Shown here: in pieces, positions 35,945 through 45,077 of the stretch | How positions within the stretch are numbered: the first letter of the stretch is position 1 | Layout of the letters: the number at the start of each line of letters is the position of its first letter | Source of the DNA: Lachnospiraceae bacterium | GTDB taxonomy: Bacteria; Bacillota; Clostridia; Lachnospirales; Lachnospiraceae | Reading direction: 5' to 3' | Length of the DNA: 64,000 nucleotides | Assembly (NCBI GenBank): GCA_009774245.1 | Contig: VSNM01000001.1 | Span: 150,852 to 214,851 of the forward strand | Notes under the pieces: model-generated | Told to the model about the DNA's origin: nothing | Database searches by the model: none | What the model saw: only the letters and a program-made list of their open reading frames with translations | Position numbers and translations under genes: made by a program

Positions 35945-36472
35945 ATGGGGAGAAAAAGAACTGCAGTTATAATCAGTATGCTGACAGCATCCTTGGTTTT
36001 GGGTTGTCTGATATATGCAGGTGTACAGAAAGCAAAAAGGATTACTGTGGATGAAAGTGTCAGGCTTCTTCTGGAATACATCTACGATGCGGATTATCTT
36101 CCATTGTGCACAAGATACAATGCAGAGGAGGATGAACCGTTGATGACAGCTTACAATGCAGAGTGGGTGAGGTATCCCGTATATGAATTTGAGATTCCCA
36201 ATGATACGCTTCCAATACGGCGGCAGGTAGCCTGCATAGGAGAGACGAGAGACGGGGAATGGCTGTTTTTTGGTGTCTGTCTGTGGAAATATAGCACAGA
36301 AGGGGAAGAGCGTAAGTATATGATGCCCAAATATGATTCCAGATACGCGGTGAACCGGTTTACGAAGGAGATCGTTCAGGAGCGGTATAAAAGTAATAGA
36401 TGGTGGATATATAATGAGGATTATGAACAGATTGCAGAGAAGCCACTGGTTTATAAGGATTTTTACGAATAG
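35945..36472 (+). CDS. Candidate immunity protein, membrane-anchored, tandem copy 2
   Basis: ATG 35945 after AAGGAGGGG. 175 residues, paralogue of the preceding gene with the same VDESVRLLLEYIYDADYLPL, YPVYEFEIPNDTLPIRRQ and SRYAVNRFTKEIVQERYK motifs and C-terminal YKDFYE. Hydrophobic start ISMLTASLVLGCLIYAG contains LGC, so it may be lipid-modified, unlike copy 1. Confidence 0.6.
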   Translation: MGRKRTAVIISMLTASLVLGCLIYAGVQKAKRITVDESVRLLLEYIYDADYLPLCTRYNAEEDEPLMTAYNAEWVRYPVYEFEIPNDTLPIRRQVACIGETRDGEWLFFGVCLWKYSTEGEERKYMMPKYDSRYAVNRFTKEIVQERYKSNRWWIYNEDYEQIAEKPLVYKDFYE

Positions 36473-36521
36473 AACATGTCTTATTAGAAAAGTGTTGTTC
36501 TGTTATGGGGGTGAGGTTCAG

Positions 36522-36592
36522 ATGTCGGGAAAAATACCGTGATATATAGTGAATAAGCTGATATATGCTACAATGGCAGTCATGGCGGTTAT
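36522..36592 (+). pseudogene. Relic of the start of the RsiV-like lipoprotein gene
   Basis: It matches about 30616-30686, including the GGGGGTGAGG ribosome binding site, but the fifth to seventh codons run into a stop (MSGKIP then TGA). Confidence 0.8.
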
Positions 36593-36618
36593 GTGGGAGG
36601 ATTCATTATAATATAAAG

Positions 36619-37161
36619 ATGGGAAAACAGATATCGGAAACTCATAAGAAGAACTTAATAATAGCAGCCATAATTTTGATTAGCATGGGTATTGTAATGA
36701 TAGGTTTGATGCGTGCTACTTTGAGCGGGCGTGACCTGATGCAGAAATATGATGTGTATCAGTCAGGAAATTATGTAGTAGTGGAATGTAAGGAGACTTC
36801 AAGGCTATTTTGTGTTAAAGAACGGATATATTATTCTGACTTTATCAAAGACGCATATCTGTGTACAAAAGAAAGAGAAAAAGCAAGGAGTGAAGAGGAG
36901 GCTTTCCTGTATGTAGATCTGGGTGTATTAGGGGCTGGTGGGCAGATCCGTTTCAAAATCTCCGGCATGATGCAGAAGTATCAAATGAGTATATACCGGA
37001 CGGGTTAGTAAATGAATTACGAATACTGTCAGTTATATTATTTTTACGATGGATATCCCCAAGAGACTGTACGTCTTACCCCGGAAAATAACCAGATTAA
37101 TATCATGGTCAGGAAACGGTTTGTTAATGATTTTATCAATATATCGGAAGGAAATCGTTAG
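36619..37161 (+). pseudogene. Internally deleted paralogue of the 22182 immunity candidate
   Basis: The first part (36619-37008) encodes a membrane anchor and LMQKYDVYQSGNYVVVE, TKEREKARSEEEAFLYVD as in the intact gene. After two stop codons the same frame resumes at 37012 with YYFYDGYPQETVRL and KRFVNDFIN, the C-terminal end of the intact protein. The middle of about 130 codons is missing. It shows loss of an immunity gene whose matching toxin may no longer be encountered. Confidence 0.8.
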
Positions 37162-37216
37162 AGGATAGTGATAATAATCAGAGGTCTGATCGCGATTTAT
37201 TTGTTTATGGCTAGGT

Positions 37217-37226
37217 GGGGGGGGGG
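37217..37226. repeat. G10 homopolymer
   Basis: Ten consecutive G residues, 65 bases ahead of the lipoprotein start at 37291. The equivalent place in the related sequence near 32445-32465 has an interrupted G-rich run. Long G-runs are prone to slippage. Confidence 0.8.
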
Positions 37227-37290
37227 AGAGATTCGGAAGAACGGTGTAGGTATGCCTTAGAAATATATGATGACAGGGAGAATCTTTATT

Positions 37291-38772
37291 ATGATGAATA
37301 GAGTTGGGAAAAATATCTTAATTATCATCCTGATGGCACTGACTTTTGTATTGGGTGTTCAATATGCTTCAAACCGTAAAAAGACAGGGGTAGATATGGG
37401 CGAAAATGATTGCGAAATTGTTACGTTTGAAGAATTGTCAGCAACGATAAGTTCTGAAAGTCAGCAGATAACCCCGACGGGAAACAGTTATTTTGATGAG
37501 GCGGAGACCTACAAGGGGATATTGGCGGAATATGAACTTGCACAGCAGTCCACAGATGAACTTTATATACCTGAACGATGGAAGTATGTTGACCAGCAAA
37601 TGTTTTATGTGGCAAAAGAAGATCCGCTATATTATAGTCTTGCAGATCTGTCAGGTAACGGTCATCCGGAATTGATCATAGGGACAATCATGACAGAATC
37701 TGAAACCCCGGCTCATGCCCATATTGTGTCGTTTTCGGCAGCGCCGCTTCCGGTAGGAGCCGCAGACTATTATCTGTGGTACATTTATTCTTATGATGAG
37801 GAGGAGGGAATTGATTATATAGAACGCGGAGGAAATATGATTTCAATATATGAAGGCGGTATTATCGAAATATCAAGATCAAACTATTCCTATTATTATC
37901 AGTATCAGAGAGATTCCGGGGAGCTGGAATTTCTGGATTATTTTAAAGTAAAGGCTGAAATACAGGATGACGAAGTGAAGTCAAGATCATACTACAGGAG
38001 TGCGCAGGACGACAGCCGCAATGATGAAATATCAGAGAACGAATACTGGGAATATATGGAACAATATACATCCAGACCGATGGAGCTGGAATGGGAGCTG
38101 GTAAAAGGATTTTCGGAAGAGTCCGCAACGGGTGGAAACAGATATTTCGATGAGCTGGAAGCTTACAGGAATATATTAGCAGAATACGAATCTGCACAAA
38201 AAAGCACAGATAAAATATATAGTTTACATAATGGGGAGAATGTCAGTGACCTGCTGCTTCATATTTCGAAGGAAAAGACACTGTATTATAGTCTGGCGGA
38301 TTTAACGGGCGATGACCATATGGAACTGATTGTGGGGGCGGTGATGGAGGAATTGCCGGAAGCAGATAACCCGCTGCATATTACGCCAAGGTTATCAGAG
38401 CGTCCGGCAGGGACAAAATACTATGATCCATGGGTTATCTATTCATATAATGAAGCGGATGGTATCGTGATGAGCTGTGAGCGTGGAGCATATGGGATAA
38501 TGCTGTATGAAGAAGGTATCGTCGAGATGTCAAGGGCGTGGCATACCTATTATTACCAATATCAAAAGGATTCCGGAGAATTAAGGTTTTTGGATCATTT
38601 TCAGATAAATCCTGAAATACAGGACAGCACAGTATTATCAAGGATATATTACAGGATATCGCAGGACGACAGCCGAAGTGACGAAATATCAGAGAACGAA
38701 TACTGGGATTATATCAGACAATATACGTCCAAACCGATGGAGCTGGAATGGATGCCGGTAGGAGCAGACTGA
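37291..38772 (+). CDS. Exported protein with duplicated FG-GAP-like domain (candidate immunity)
   Basis: ATG 37291 after CAGGGAG. An N-terminal hydrophobic anchor (ILIIILMALTFVLGVQ) precedes NDCEIVTFEELSATIS, shared with the three tandem lipoproteins. Then come two copies of one domain of about 190 residues, each starting YFDE-E-Y--ILAEYE-AQ-STD, containing YYSLADLSGNGHPELIIG or YYSLADLTGDDHMELIVG (Asp-rich calcium-loop-like), and ending ISENEYW-Y--QYTS-PMELEW. Internal duplication may let one protein bind two toxins. 493 residues. Confidence 0.6.
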   Translation: MMNRVGKNILIIILMALTFVLGVQYASNRKKTGVDMGENDCEIVTFEELSATISSESQQITPTGNSYFDEAETYKGILAEYELAQQSTDELYIPERWKYVDQQMFYVAKEDPLYYSLADLSGNGHPELIIGTIMTESETPAHAHIVSFSAAPLPVGAADYYLWYIYSYDEEEGIDYIERGGNMISIYEGGIIEISRSNYSYYYQYQRDSGELEFLDYFKVKAEIQDDEVKSRSYYRSAQDDSRNDEISENEYWEYMEQYTSRPMELEWELVKGFSEESATGGNRYFDELEAYRNILAEYESAQKSTDKIYSLHNGENVSDLLLHISKEKTLYYSLADLTGDDHMELIVGAVMEELPEADNPLHITPRLSERPAGTKYYDPWVIYSYNEADGIVMSCERGAYGIMLYEEGIVEMSRAWHTYYYQYQKDSGELRFLDHFQINPEIQDSTVLSRIYYRISQDDSRSDEISENEYWDYIRQYTSKPMELEWMPVGAD

Positions 38773-38808
38773 TAGAGGAGTAATGCACAGATATAAGGAG
38801 GGACGCAT

Positions 38809-39429
38809 ATGCGGCGTACAGAGGAAATGGCAGCTTACCTGCAGGACTACCGCGCGGAGCGGACAGCAGCAAAAAGGGCGGAGCTGGAGAAAAATTACAC
38901 AGGGATGCTCCCCGCGCTCGGGGAAAAGGCAGACCTTCTGGTCAGGACACAGGCAGCATATCAGGAGACGGACAGGCAGGGACAGCTCCGGTATCTCGCC
39001 TTTTTGCGCCTGAGATCAGGCGGATATACACAGAGCTATGAGACGGCGCTGGCGATGACGGATAAGAGGCTTTATCTGGATAAGTGCATGGACTGTGTGT
39101 ACTGGAAGCCGGACATTGTATATGAGGGGCTCGCAGGGGATCTGGAGAAAGCGGGGTACTTACTGGGCAGGGAATTTATACGGCTGGAAAAGTATGAAAT
39201 ATTTTACATACAGCAGAGATTACTGTCTGACGACTGGGAGCTGCTCTGTGCATTCCTTCCCCGGCTGGTACAGGGGATTGCGGACAGGATCACGGGCAGC
39301 TCCCTGCTGCTGGAGGATGAGCTGGAAGTGCTGTGCGGCGGCTATATGGAAAAAATGCAGACAGTCTGCAGGATTAACACAGGAGGAGAGAGAAATGGGA
39401 AGCAGGAAAAGTTCGTTTCATATGGGTGA
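38809..39429 (+). CDS. Conserved CIS-associated protein (206 aa), function unknown
   Basis: ATG 38809 follows ATAAGGAGGG. Helical 206-residue protein (EEMAAYLQDYRAERTAAKRAEL, GQLRYLAFLRLRSGGYTQSYE, DKRLYLDKC). A paralogue begins at 63461 (RLKYLAFS, SFYLDTA) and a relic is at 10962. It returns the base composition to GC-rich and opens the second structural block. The gene following overlaps it by 35 bases. Perhaps a baseplate or cargo adaptor. Confidence 0.6.
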   Translation: MRRTEEMAAYLQDYRAERTAAKRAELEKNYTGMLPALGEKADLLVRTQAAYQETDRQGQLRYLAFLRLRSGGYTQSYETALAMTDKRLYLDKCMDCVYWKPDIVYEGLAGDLEKAGYLLGREFIRLEKYEIFYIQQRLLSDDWELLCAFLPRLVQGIADRITGSSLLLEDELEVLCGGYMEKMQTVCRINTGGERNGKQEKFVSYG

Positions 39430-39775
39430 TGAGTTTAACGGAAAGGGGGACAAGGTTTACCTGCGTGCGTCCTCGTACAGGACATATGAACCACTTTCAC
39501 AGGAAAATGTACGGCTGACGCCTGATTTCAGCCAGTGTGTGCCCAGGGCGCTGGGGGCAGTGCCGCTCATGGGAGGCGCCGGAGGGGGAGGCGCCGGGGC
39601 GCAGGCAAAAGCAGCCGGTGCACTGGCGGCAGCGGGACAGATCACAGTGCGGCGGGGAAGCGGGGAGGGGGAATACCTGACCGGCTTCAGGATTAGCAGG
39701 AAGCGGCTCACCAACGGGGCGTACCTGCATCAGAATAAACAAAAGAAAGATAAAGGAGCGGAGTTACAGATATGA
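39395..39775 (+). CDS. Small conserved CIS protein with glycine-rich centre
   Basis: ATG 39395 is set by the excellent ribosome binding site AGGAGGAGAG; it lies inside the end of the previous gene. 126 residues: MGDEFNGKGDKVYLRASSYRTY, a Gly/Ala-rich middle (LMGGAGGGGAGAQAKAAGA), and ITVRRGSGEGEYLTGFRISRKRL. The Gly/Ala-rich segment could be a membrane-active or flexible linker. The gene overlaps the next by ATGA (39772). No family recognised. Confidence 0.5.
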   Translation: MGSRKSSFHMGDEFNGKGDKVYLRASSYRTYEPLSQENVRLTPDFSQCVPRALGAVPLMGGAGGGGAGAQAKAAGALAAAGQITVRRGSGEGEYLTGFRISRKRLTNGAYLHQNKQKKDKGAELQI

Positions 39776-40266
39776 GTAATCTGATCAGATGCCAGAACGG
39801 CCACATGTTTTCAAGCAGGCGCTACGGGACGATATGCCCGTACTGCAATATCGAGACGGCGACAAGGGAGAAGAAGGACACAGGACAGACGGAAACACAG
39901 ATCGAGGAATCGCTGTTTCTGAAGGAAGAGAACCCGGTGTGCGGCTGGGTAGTCTGCGTGGCGGGACCGCGCAGAGGGAAGGACTACCGGGTGATGGCGG
40001 GCAAGAACTTTGTCGGCAGGGCGGATGACATGGACATCCAGATCCTCGGGGATAACAGGATCTCGCGCCGCAACCACTGCGTGATCGTCTATGACGAGAA
40101 GCAGGGCAAGACAGTGATGCTGCCGGGGGACAGCAACGGCATTGTGTACCTGAACGGCGAGGCAGTGTACACGCCCACACAGCTGCAGGAGTATGACGTG
40201 ATCGAGATGGGGGAGAGCCAGTTCCTGTTCATGCCCTTCTGCGGCGAGCACTTCAAATGGGAATAG
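39772..40266 (+). CDS. Cytoplasmic FHA-domain protein with zinc ribbon
   Basis: ATGA overlap with the previous stop. 164 residues: an N-terminal zinc-ribbon-like CQNGHMFSSRRYGTICPYC, a short TQIEESL linker, and an FHA domain (VAGPRRGKDYRVMAGKNFVGR, DNRISRRNHCVIVYD, SNGIVYLNG). The Arg of VGR, the Ser-Arg-Arg-Asn-His of the core and Asn-Gly are present. Its TQIEES could be a threonine phosphorylation site of the kind seen in Fha partners. A second FHA protein of this locus, at 16973, is membrane-bound. Confidence 0.85.
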   Translation: MSNLIRCQNGHMFSSRRYGTICPYCNIETATREKKDTGQTETQIEESLFLKEENPVCGWVVCVAGPRRGKDYRVMAGKNFVGRADDMDIQILGDNRISRRNHCVIVYDEKQGKTVMLPGDSNGIVYLNGEAVYTPTQLQEYDVIEMGESQFLFMPFCGEHFKWE

Positions 40267-40280
40267 GGGGGATGCAGGAA

Positions 40281-41111
40281 ATGAAAGAGATCACGATACT
40301 GGCGCTCTGCCTGTTTATCCTGGCGCTGTCGGTGGCGCGCTTCCTGCCCTCCGGCGCGGGAAAGGGACACGTCATGCGGCGGTTCCGTGTCGGCAGGGCG
40401 ATGACCATAGGGACCAGACAGGTCCAGGAGGACAACTACGGGATCTGCCAGGGGCCGGACGCCTTCATGGCAGTGCTCGCGGACGGCATGGGCAGGGACT
40501 ACGGCGGGAAGGTGTCGTCGAGGATCGCGGTGGAGACGGTGAAGGACATGTTCTCCTGCTACCAGGCCTCCGAGAGCCCCGCCTATTTCTTCCGCAGGGC
40601 GTTCCATGCGGCGAACACGGCGATACTCGGCGAGCTGGATGACGGCAGGGGCGGCGCCAGCGTGGGCGTAGTGCTCATCAGGGACGGCTGCCTCTACTAT
40701 GCGGTGGCGGGCAGCGTGAAGATAGCGGTCTGCCGCGGGGGCGACCTGGTGCCGCTCTCCACGGGGCACACGGTCGGCATGCTCGCGGAGGGGAGGTTCC
40801 TGGAGGGCTCCATCACGAGGCAGCAGGCGCTGGAGCTGCTCGACGATAAAAGGCTCTACAATTACGTGGGGCAGGACGGCTTTGAGGAGATCGAGTTCTT
40901 TGACACGCCGGTGCGGTTAAAGGAGCGGGACACCGTGGTGCTGATGAGCGACGGGCTGTATGAGGGCGCGGACTGGAGGACGATAGAGGAGCTGGCGGCA
41001 GGACGCGGGAAATGCCAGCAGAAGGCATACGATATCATAGAAGCGGTCAACACAGGGATACAGAAGGAGAAAGATAATGCCAGCATCATACTGGTAGAGG
41101 GATTCTTATGA
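40281..41111 (+). CDS. PP2C-family serine/threonine phosphatase, membrane-anchored
   Basis: ATG 40281 gives the best spacing to AGGGGGG; upstream in-frame ATGs at 40257 and 40272 overlap the FHA gene. An N-terminal helix (ITILALCLFILALSVARFL) anchors the catalytic domain. The PP2C metal ligands are intact: QEDNYG, LADGMGRDYGG, VLMSDGLYEG and DNASIILV. In T6SS a PP2C phosphatase (PppA) reverses kinase-driven activation through Fha. No kinase gene is in this window. ATGA overlap with the next gene. Confidence 0.9.
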   Translation: MKEITILALCLFILALSVARFLPSGAGKGHVMRRFRVGRAMTIGTRQVQEDNYGICQGPDAFMAVLADGMGRDYGGKVSSRIAVETVKDMFSCYQASESPAYFFRRAFHAANTAILGELDDGRGGASVGVVLIRDGCLYYAVAGSVKIAVCRGGDLVPLSTGHTVGMLAEGRFLEGSITRQQALELLDDKRLYNYVGQDGFEEIEFFDTPVRLKERDTVVLMSDGLYEGADWRTIEELAAGRGKCQQKAYDIIEAVNTGIQKEKDNASIILVEGFL

Positions 41112-43090
41112 GAAAATATAACAGCAGCATCAAGACGGCATTTATATCAGAGGCGGGGAACCGGCTGGAAAACAATGACTATTTCGGCTTTGTGGAGCTG
41201 GACAGATATGCCTGCTACATCATCGCGGACGGCATCACGGACATGCGCGGTGCGGAGAGCGCGAAGGCAGCGATCAGCGCGGTGGCGGACGCGTTCCAGA
41301 GGGAGCCGGGCATCAGCAGGAGGAAGCTGAAGGGATACCTGCGGTGCGCCAACAGGGAGCTCCTGCAGGGAAAAAGTTATGAGAAAATGAAGGCGTCGGT
41401 GACGGTGGTGGTCTCCGACTATGTGAAGTTCCGCTACGGGCAGGCAGGAAACACGCGCCTGCGTCTGTACAGGGACGGGCGGTGCGTGCTGGCAAGCCGG
41501 GACATGTCGCTGAGCCGGAGCATGGCGGACGAAGGACAGATCACGGAGGACAGGATTGCCCGCCATGAGGAGCGCAACAACCTGACCTCCTGGCTTGGCA
41601 GCACGCGTTTTGTGCCCTTCCTGTCAAAGAAGAAAAAGCTGTGCGACGGCGACATCATCACCCTGTATACACGCGGAATCTGGGAGAATGTGGACGAGGG
41701 GGAGCTCTCGGACGTGTTCGCGGAGGCGGGGAACGAGCCCGCGGAGGAGTGCGACATGGTGGAGGACCTGCTGCTCTCCCGCCAGCCCGCCGACCTGGAC
41801 AACTATACGTTCGCGGCAGTCTATATCGAGAAGGTTTTCACAGATCCCAACAGGAAGAAAAGAATCAAAAAAATAGCCGCGGTATCCATAACAGTTACCG
41901 TCATTGCGGCGGTGGCAGCGCTCGCCGTCTGGCTGTGGCACAGGAACCGGGTGCAGAAACGGGCGGACATGGAACAGTATGCTGCCAATGCAGCAAAGTA
42001 CACAGATGCCGATAACTTCCCCCGCGCGAAGGAGGAGTATGAAAAGGCGCTGGAGCAGGCACGGAAGCTGGGGGACGGGGAAGCCGTGGACGGGTACACC
42101 GCCTGCATGATGGCAGCGGAGGCGGTCATCAGCGCGGACGGTCTCTACAGCGGGGCGGATTACGCGGGAGCGAAGGAGGCGTATATCAGGGCGGCGGAGC
42201 AGGCGCGGCAGGCGGACAATGCGGGGCTTGCGTACATTAACGGGAAGCTGCAGCAGATCGGGGAGTACGAGCAGGTCTTTGACAGCATGGAGCTGGGCGA
42301 CAGTCTCTTTGACCAGGACAATTACGAGCAGGCGGAGCAGAAGTACCTGGAGGCGAAGGCGAAGGCAGCCGCGATCTATTACAGCGACGGGAAACAGCAG
42401 GCGATGGACGCGCTGGAGAGGCTGTATGAGGAGTGGAGCGCCGTGAAGGAGGAAGAGGCGCAGCAGCAGAAGGAGCGCGAGCTGGAGAATGAGGAACAGG
42501 CCGCGGCGCTCGCGGCGGAGCAGGCTGCAGCCGCGGAGCTTGTCAGGCAGGGTGAGGAAGCCTTCTCGGAGGGCGATTATGACGGCGCGAACGTGTTCTA
42601 CCTGATCGCCGTCGAGAAGTACGCGGCGCTGGAGGACACTGCCCAGATTGAGTTCCTGAATAGGAAGATCGCGGCGCTGAAAGAGAAGCAGGAGGAGACC
42701 GCGGCGCGGGCGGAGGAGGCGAAGGCGCTGGAGGACCTGGCGCGCCAGCTCGAGGAACTGAACGATTACACACAGGCGAGGATACATTACCAGTACGCGA
42801 AGGCTGCCTACCTGGAGATCGGGAAGGACAACAGGGCGGACGAGATCCAGGGAAAGATCGACCTCATGGACGCCAAGGAGGCGCAGCAGGAGAAGGAGCA
42901 CCAGCAGGAAAAAGAGGAACAGGAGGCAGCGGAGAAGGCTGCGGAAAAGGCAGCGGCGGCAGAGAAGGAAGAGCAGGAGAAAAAAGAAAAGGAAGAGCAG
43001 GAGAAAAAGGAGAAGGAAGAGCAGGAGAAAAAAGAGAAGGAAGAGCAGGAGAAAAACCAGCAGCAGGAGGAAGAAGGGGAATACAGATGA
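41108..43090 (+). CDS. Degenerate PP2C domain with TPR repeats and coiled-coil tail
   Basis: 660 residues. Residues 1-240 are PP2C-like (EAGNRLENNDYFGF, YIIADGITDMRGAES, DNYTFAAVYIE), but the third metal site, normally SDG, reads YTRGIWE, so catalysis is doubtful. One transmembrane helix (AAVSITVTVIAAVAALAVWLW) at about 260-282 is followed by TPR-like repeats (ADNFPRAKEEYEKALEQARKLGD, GDYDGANVFYLIAVEKY, DYTQARIHYQYAKAAYLE) on the other face of the membrane and a Glu/Lys/Gln coiled coil. It may be a scaffold linking a cytoplasmic sensor to outside partners. It ends at TGA 43088-43090. Confidence 0.75.
   Translation: MRKYNSSIKTAFISEAGNRLENNDYFGFVELDRYACYIIADGITDMRGAESAKAAISAVADAFQREPGISRRKLKGYLRCANRELLQGKSYEKMKASVTVVVSDYVKFRYGQAGNTRLRLYRDGRCVLASRDMSLSRSMADEGQITEDRIARHEERNNLTSWLGSTRFVPFLSKKKKLCDGDIITLYTRGIWENVDEGELSDVFAEAGNEPAEECDMVEDLLLSRQPADLDNYTFAAVYIEKVFTDPNRKKRIKKIAAVSITVTVIAAVAALAVWLWHRNRVQKRADMEQYAANAAKYTDADNFPRAKEEYEKALEQARKLGDGEAVDGYTACMMAAEAVISADGLYSGADYAGAKEAYIRAAEQARQADNAGLAYINGKLQQIGEYEQVFDSMELGDSLFDQDNYEQAEQKYLEAKAKAAAIYYSDGKQQAMDALERLYEEWSAVKEEEAQQQKERELENEEQAAALAAEQAAAAELVRQGEEAFSEGDYDGANVFYLIAVEKYAALEDTAQIEFLNRKIAALKEKQEETAARAEEAKALEDLARQLEELNDYTQARIHYQYAKAAYLEIGKDNRADEIQGKIDLMDAKEAQQEKEHQQEKEEQEAAEKAAEKAAAAEKEEQEKKEKEEQEKKEKEEQEKKEKEEQEKNQQQEEEGEYR
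42968..43057 (+). repeat. 24-bp tandem repeat coding EEQEKKEK
   Basis: The unit GAAGAGCAGGAGAAAAAAG-AAG occurs at 42968, 42992, 43016 and (partly) 43040, encoding repeated EEQEKKEK in the coiled-coil tail. Copy number may vary between strains. Confidence 0.85.
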
Positions 43091-44338
43091 CAGAAGAGAG
43101 AGTTTGATTACAGGGATTACATACAGCGCCGCCTGAGGGAGATCGACGACCTTGACGAGCGCAGGTACGCGAAGGGGCTGCTGCTCGACAGCCTCGGGGA
43201 GATGTTTGCGTGGACGGAGGCGAAATACAAAGCCCTGGAACAGCGCATCAGGGACGAGCTGGACAGCCCGTGGGAGCGCTTCGACATCGCCATGACGGCT
43301 GTCAGCAGGGCGGACTATGATCCGGTCAATGATTTCTGGCATCCTGTCTGCGCGGAGGACCTCGGACCGGATGCGGGGCGGGAGCGCGTGACAGTGTACC
43401 TTATGGCGGACGACGCCGGATGCCGGAGATTCCTGCGGCAGGGCATCGTGGAGGCGGAGGACGCTGTGACGGGCGCACCGCTCCGGTTCCGGATTGAGAG
43501 GCCCGGGCGCTACCGCGCCTGCATGGAGAGGACATATGCCCTGTTCGCAGCCAACCATATCCCGTGGCGGACGGTGCACCTGGGGCACCTGGAGCGCATC
43601 TTTGACCTGGTGCCGGAGGAGGACGTCCCGCCCGGCGCGCAGCCCGTGTTCCAGTGGGGGGACTGGGAGCGGCAGGTGGCGGAGGACGCCGTACCGCTCT
43701 GGAACATGCAGAGAAAGACACTGCAGTCGCAGGAATTCAGGCGTCCGTGTCTGGACGATGTGGTCTATGAGCAGGTCTATTACCTCGGGGACGCGGGAGA
43801 TGCGGGTGACGGGTGTCTCGTGGATGCGGGTGAGGACATCCTGTCGGTCCGTTATGAGAGAAACAGGGTGGTCCTGAAGACGGCGCGGAAGACGCCCGGC
43901 GACGTATCGGTCTGCAGGCTGCACCAGGGGGATGCGGCGGGTTCATACGGGTACAGCTACCCGGTGCTGTCAAACCACAGGAAGGACAGTTTTGCGGCAC
44001 GCTATATCGGGCAGGCAGGAAACTTCATACAGACGCCCGGGGAGCTGATGAGGAAGGCTGAGGAACTGTCGGGCAGCTTCCGGATCAGGGTTTCAGGGTA
44101 TGAGATCCTGGACAGCGCAGGGCGGGGCCTGTCCGGCGGGAATCTGCTGGAAGGGGACATGAACAGCTTCACAGGGACACAGATATTCGCAGGGGACCAG
44201 AGAAGCCTGATGGTATTCCGTTTCCGGAAGGACGGGGAGACGCCGCATGATTACCTGTATGAGTCCCAGATACGGTACATCCTGTCGCAGCTGCAGATGG
44301 AATTTCCGGAGTACAGGTGCGTGGGGGTGGCTGAATGA
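43087..44338 (+). CDS. Likely CIS baseplate protein; start is out of frame (frameshift at 43095-43102)
   Basis: ATG 43087 overlaps the preceding stop but reads MTEERV then TGA. The main frame, which encodes YRDYIQRRLREIDDLDERRYAKG from 43109 and continues for about 400 residues, has no start of its own before ATG 43202, where no separate ribosome binding site is present. One more AG in the (AG)4 tract 43095-43102 would join ATG 43087 to the frame (MTEEREFDYRDYI). Protein features: WERFDIAMTAVSRADYDP, AANHIPWRTVHLGHLERIFDL, GELMRKAEELSGSFRI. It is a conserved partner of the next gene and probably a baseplate wedge component, inferred from context. Confidence 0.6.
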
Positions 44339-45027
44339 ACCATGCATGGGAGGCAGTGCTGCTGGCGGAGCACAACAACAGGGACCGTGACAGCCTGCGG
44401 TTTGTGGAGGCTGACGGGGCGAGCCCGTATATAGAGGTATCCGTGACAGACTTAAATGCCGGGGAGCCGGAAGGGGACAGGGTGGAGATCAACCCCCTCT
44501 ACCGCCTCGGGGACGTATTCGGGAGGCTGTTTGACAGGAATACGGACCAGATGGCGCAGACGAGGGCGCTTTTTTTCGATGTATGCATGCACTACATCGT
44601 GCAGCTCGACCTGCGGGAAGGTCTGTCGCGGGAGGACTACCACTGCAGCCTGCTGTCGGATGATATCCGGTCAGGGCGGTACGGCAGGAGTGCAGGGGAG
44701 CGCTTTGCGCTGTTCGGGAGACAGGAACAGAAACAGATCGTGAGGGAGTACCTGCATCTCCTGAGGACGGGCAACTATCAGGAAGCGTTCCGGAAAGCGG
44801 TGACGGGGCTGTACACGGGCGCGCTGGTCTACGAGAACAATGAGACAGCGCATGAGCTGCTTGTGTACCTCGGGACGGCGGACACGGACACACAGCGGGA
44901 GCGCGCGGCATTCCTGAGGGACATGTTCCTGCCTGTGCAGGAGACCGTGCACTTCTTTTATGAAAACCACTTCGGGATCATCGGCGTGGACGAGACGATG
45001 GTGGTGGACGAGATGGTGATATTTTAG
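44335..45027 (+). CDS. Likely CIS baseplate-associated protein (230 aa)
   Basis: ATGA overlap with the upstream gene. 230 residues with the segments EINPLYRLGDVFGRLFD, LFFDVCMHYIVQLDLREGLS, YLHLLRTGNYQEAF, ELLVYLGTADT and the ending FYENHFGIIGVDETMVVDEM. I remember this family as part of FHA/VgrG/DUF4280 clusters of Lachnospiraceae, where automatic names are uninformative. Position at the end of the phosphatase-baseplate block suggests a structural or assembly role. The next gene, an effector, starts 50 bases on. Confidence 0.6.
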   Translation: MNHAWEAVLLAEHNNRDRDSLRFVEADGASPYIEVSVTDLNAGEPEGDRVEINPLYRLGDVFGRLFDRNTDQMAQTRALFFDVCMHYIVQLDLREGLSREDYHCSLLSDDIRSGRYGRSAGERFALFGRQEQKQIVREYLHLLRTGNYQEAFRKAVTGLYTGALVYENNETAHELLVYLGTADTDTQRERAAFLRDMFLPVQETVHFFYENHFGIIGVDETMVVDEMVIF

Positions 45028-45077
45028 CGAAGAGTGATGCAGCAGAATAATAGTTTATAGGACGAGGAGGATAAAGG

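Noticed and set aside
41624..43924. 766-codon open frame on the minus strand
   Set aside because: It runs antisense to the PP2C-TPR and baseplate genes, is Leu/Arg-rich and motif-free. It is a by-product of GC-rich codons and Glu/Lys repeats.
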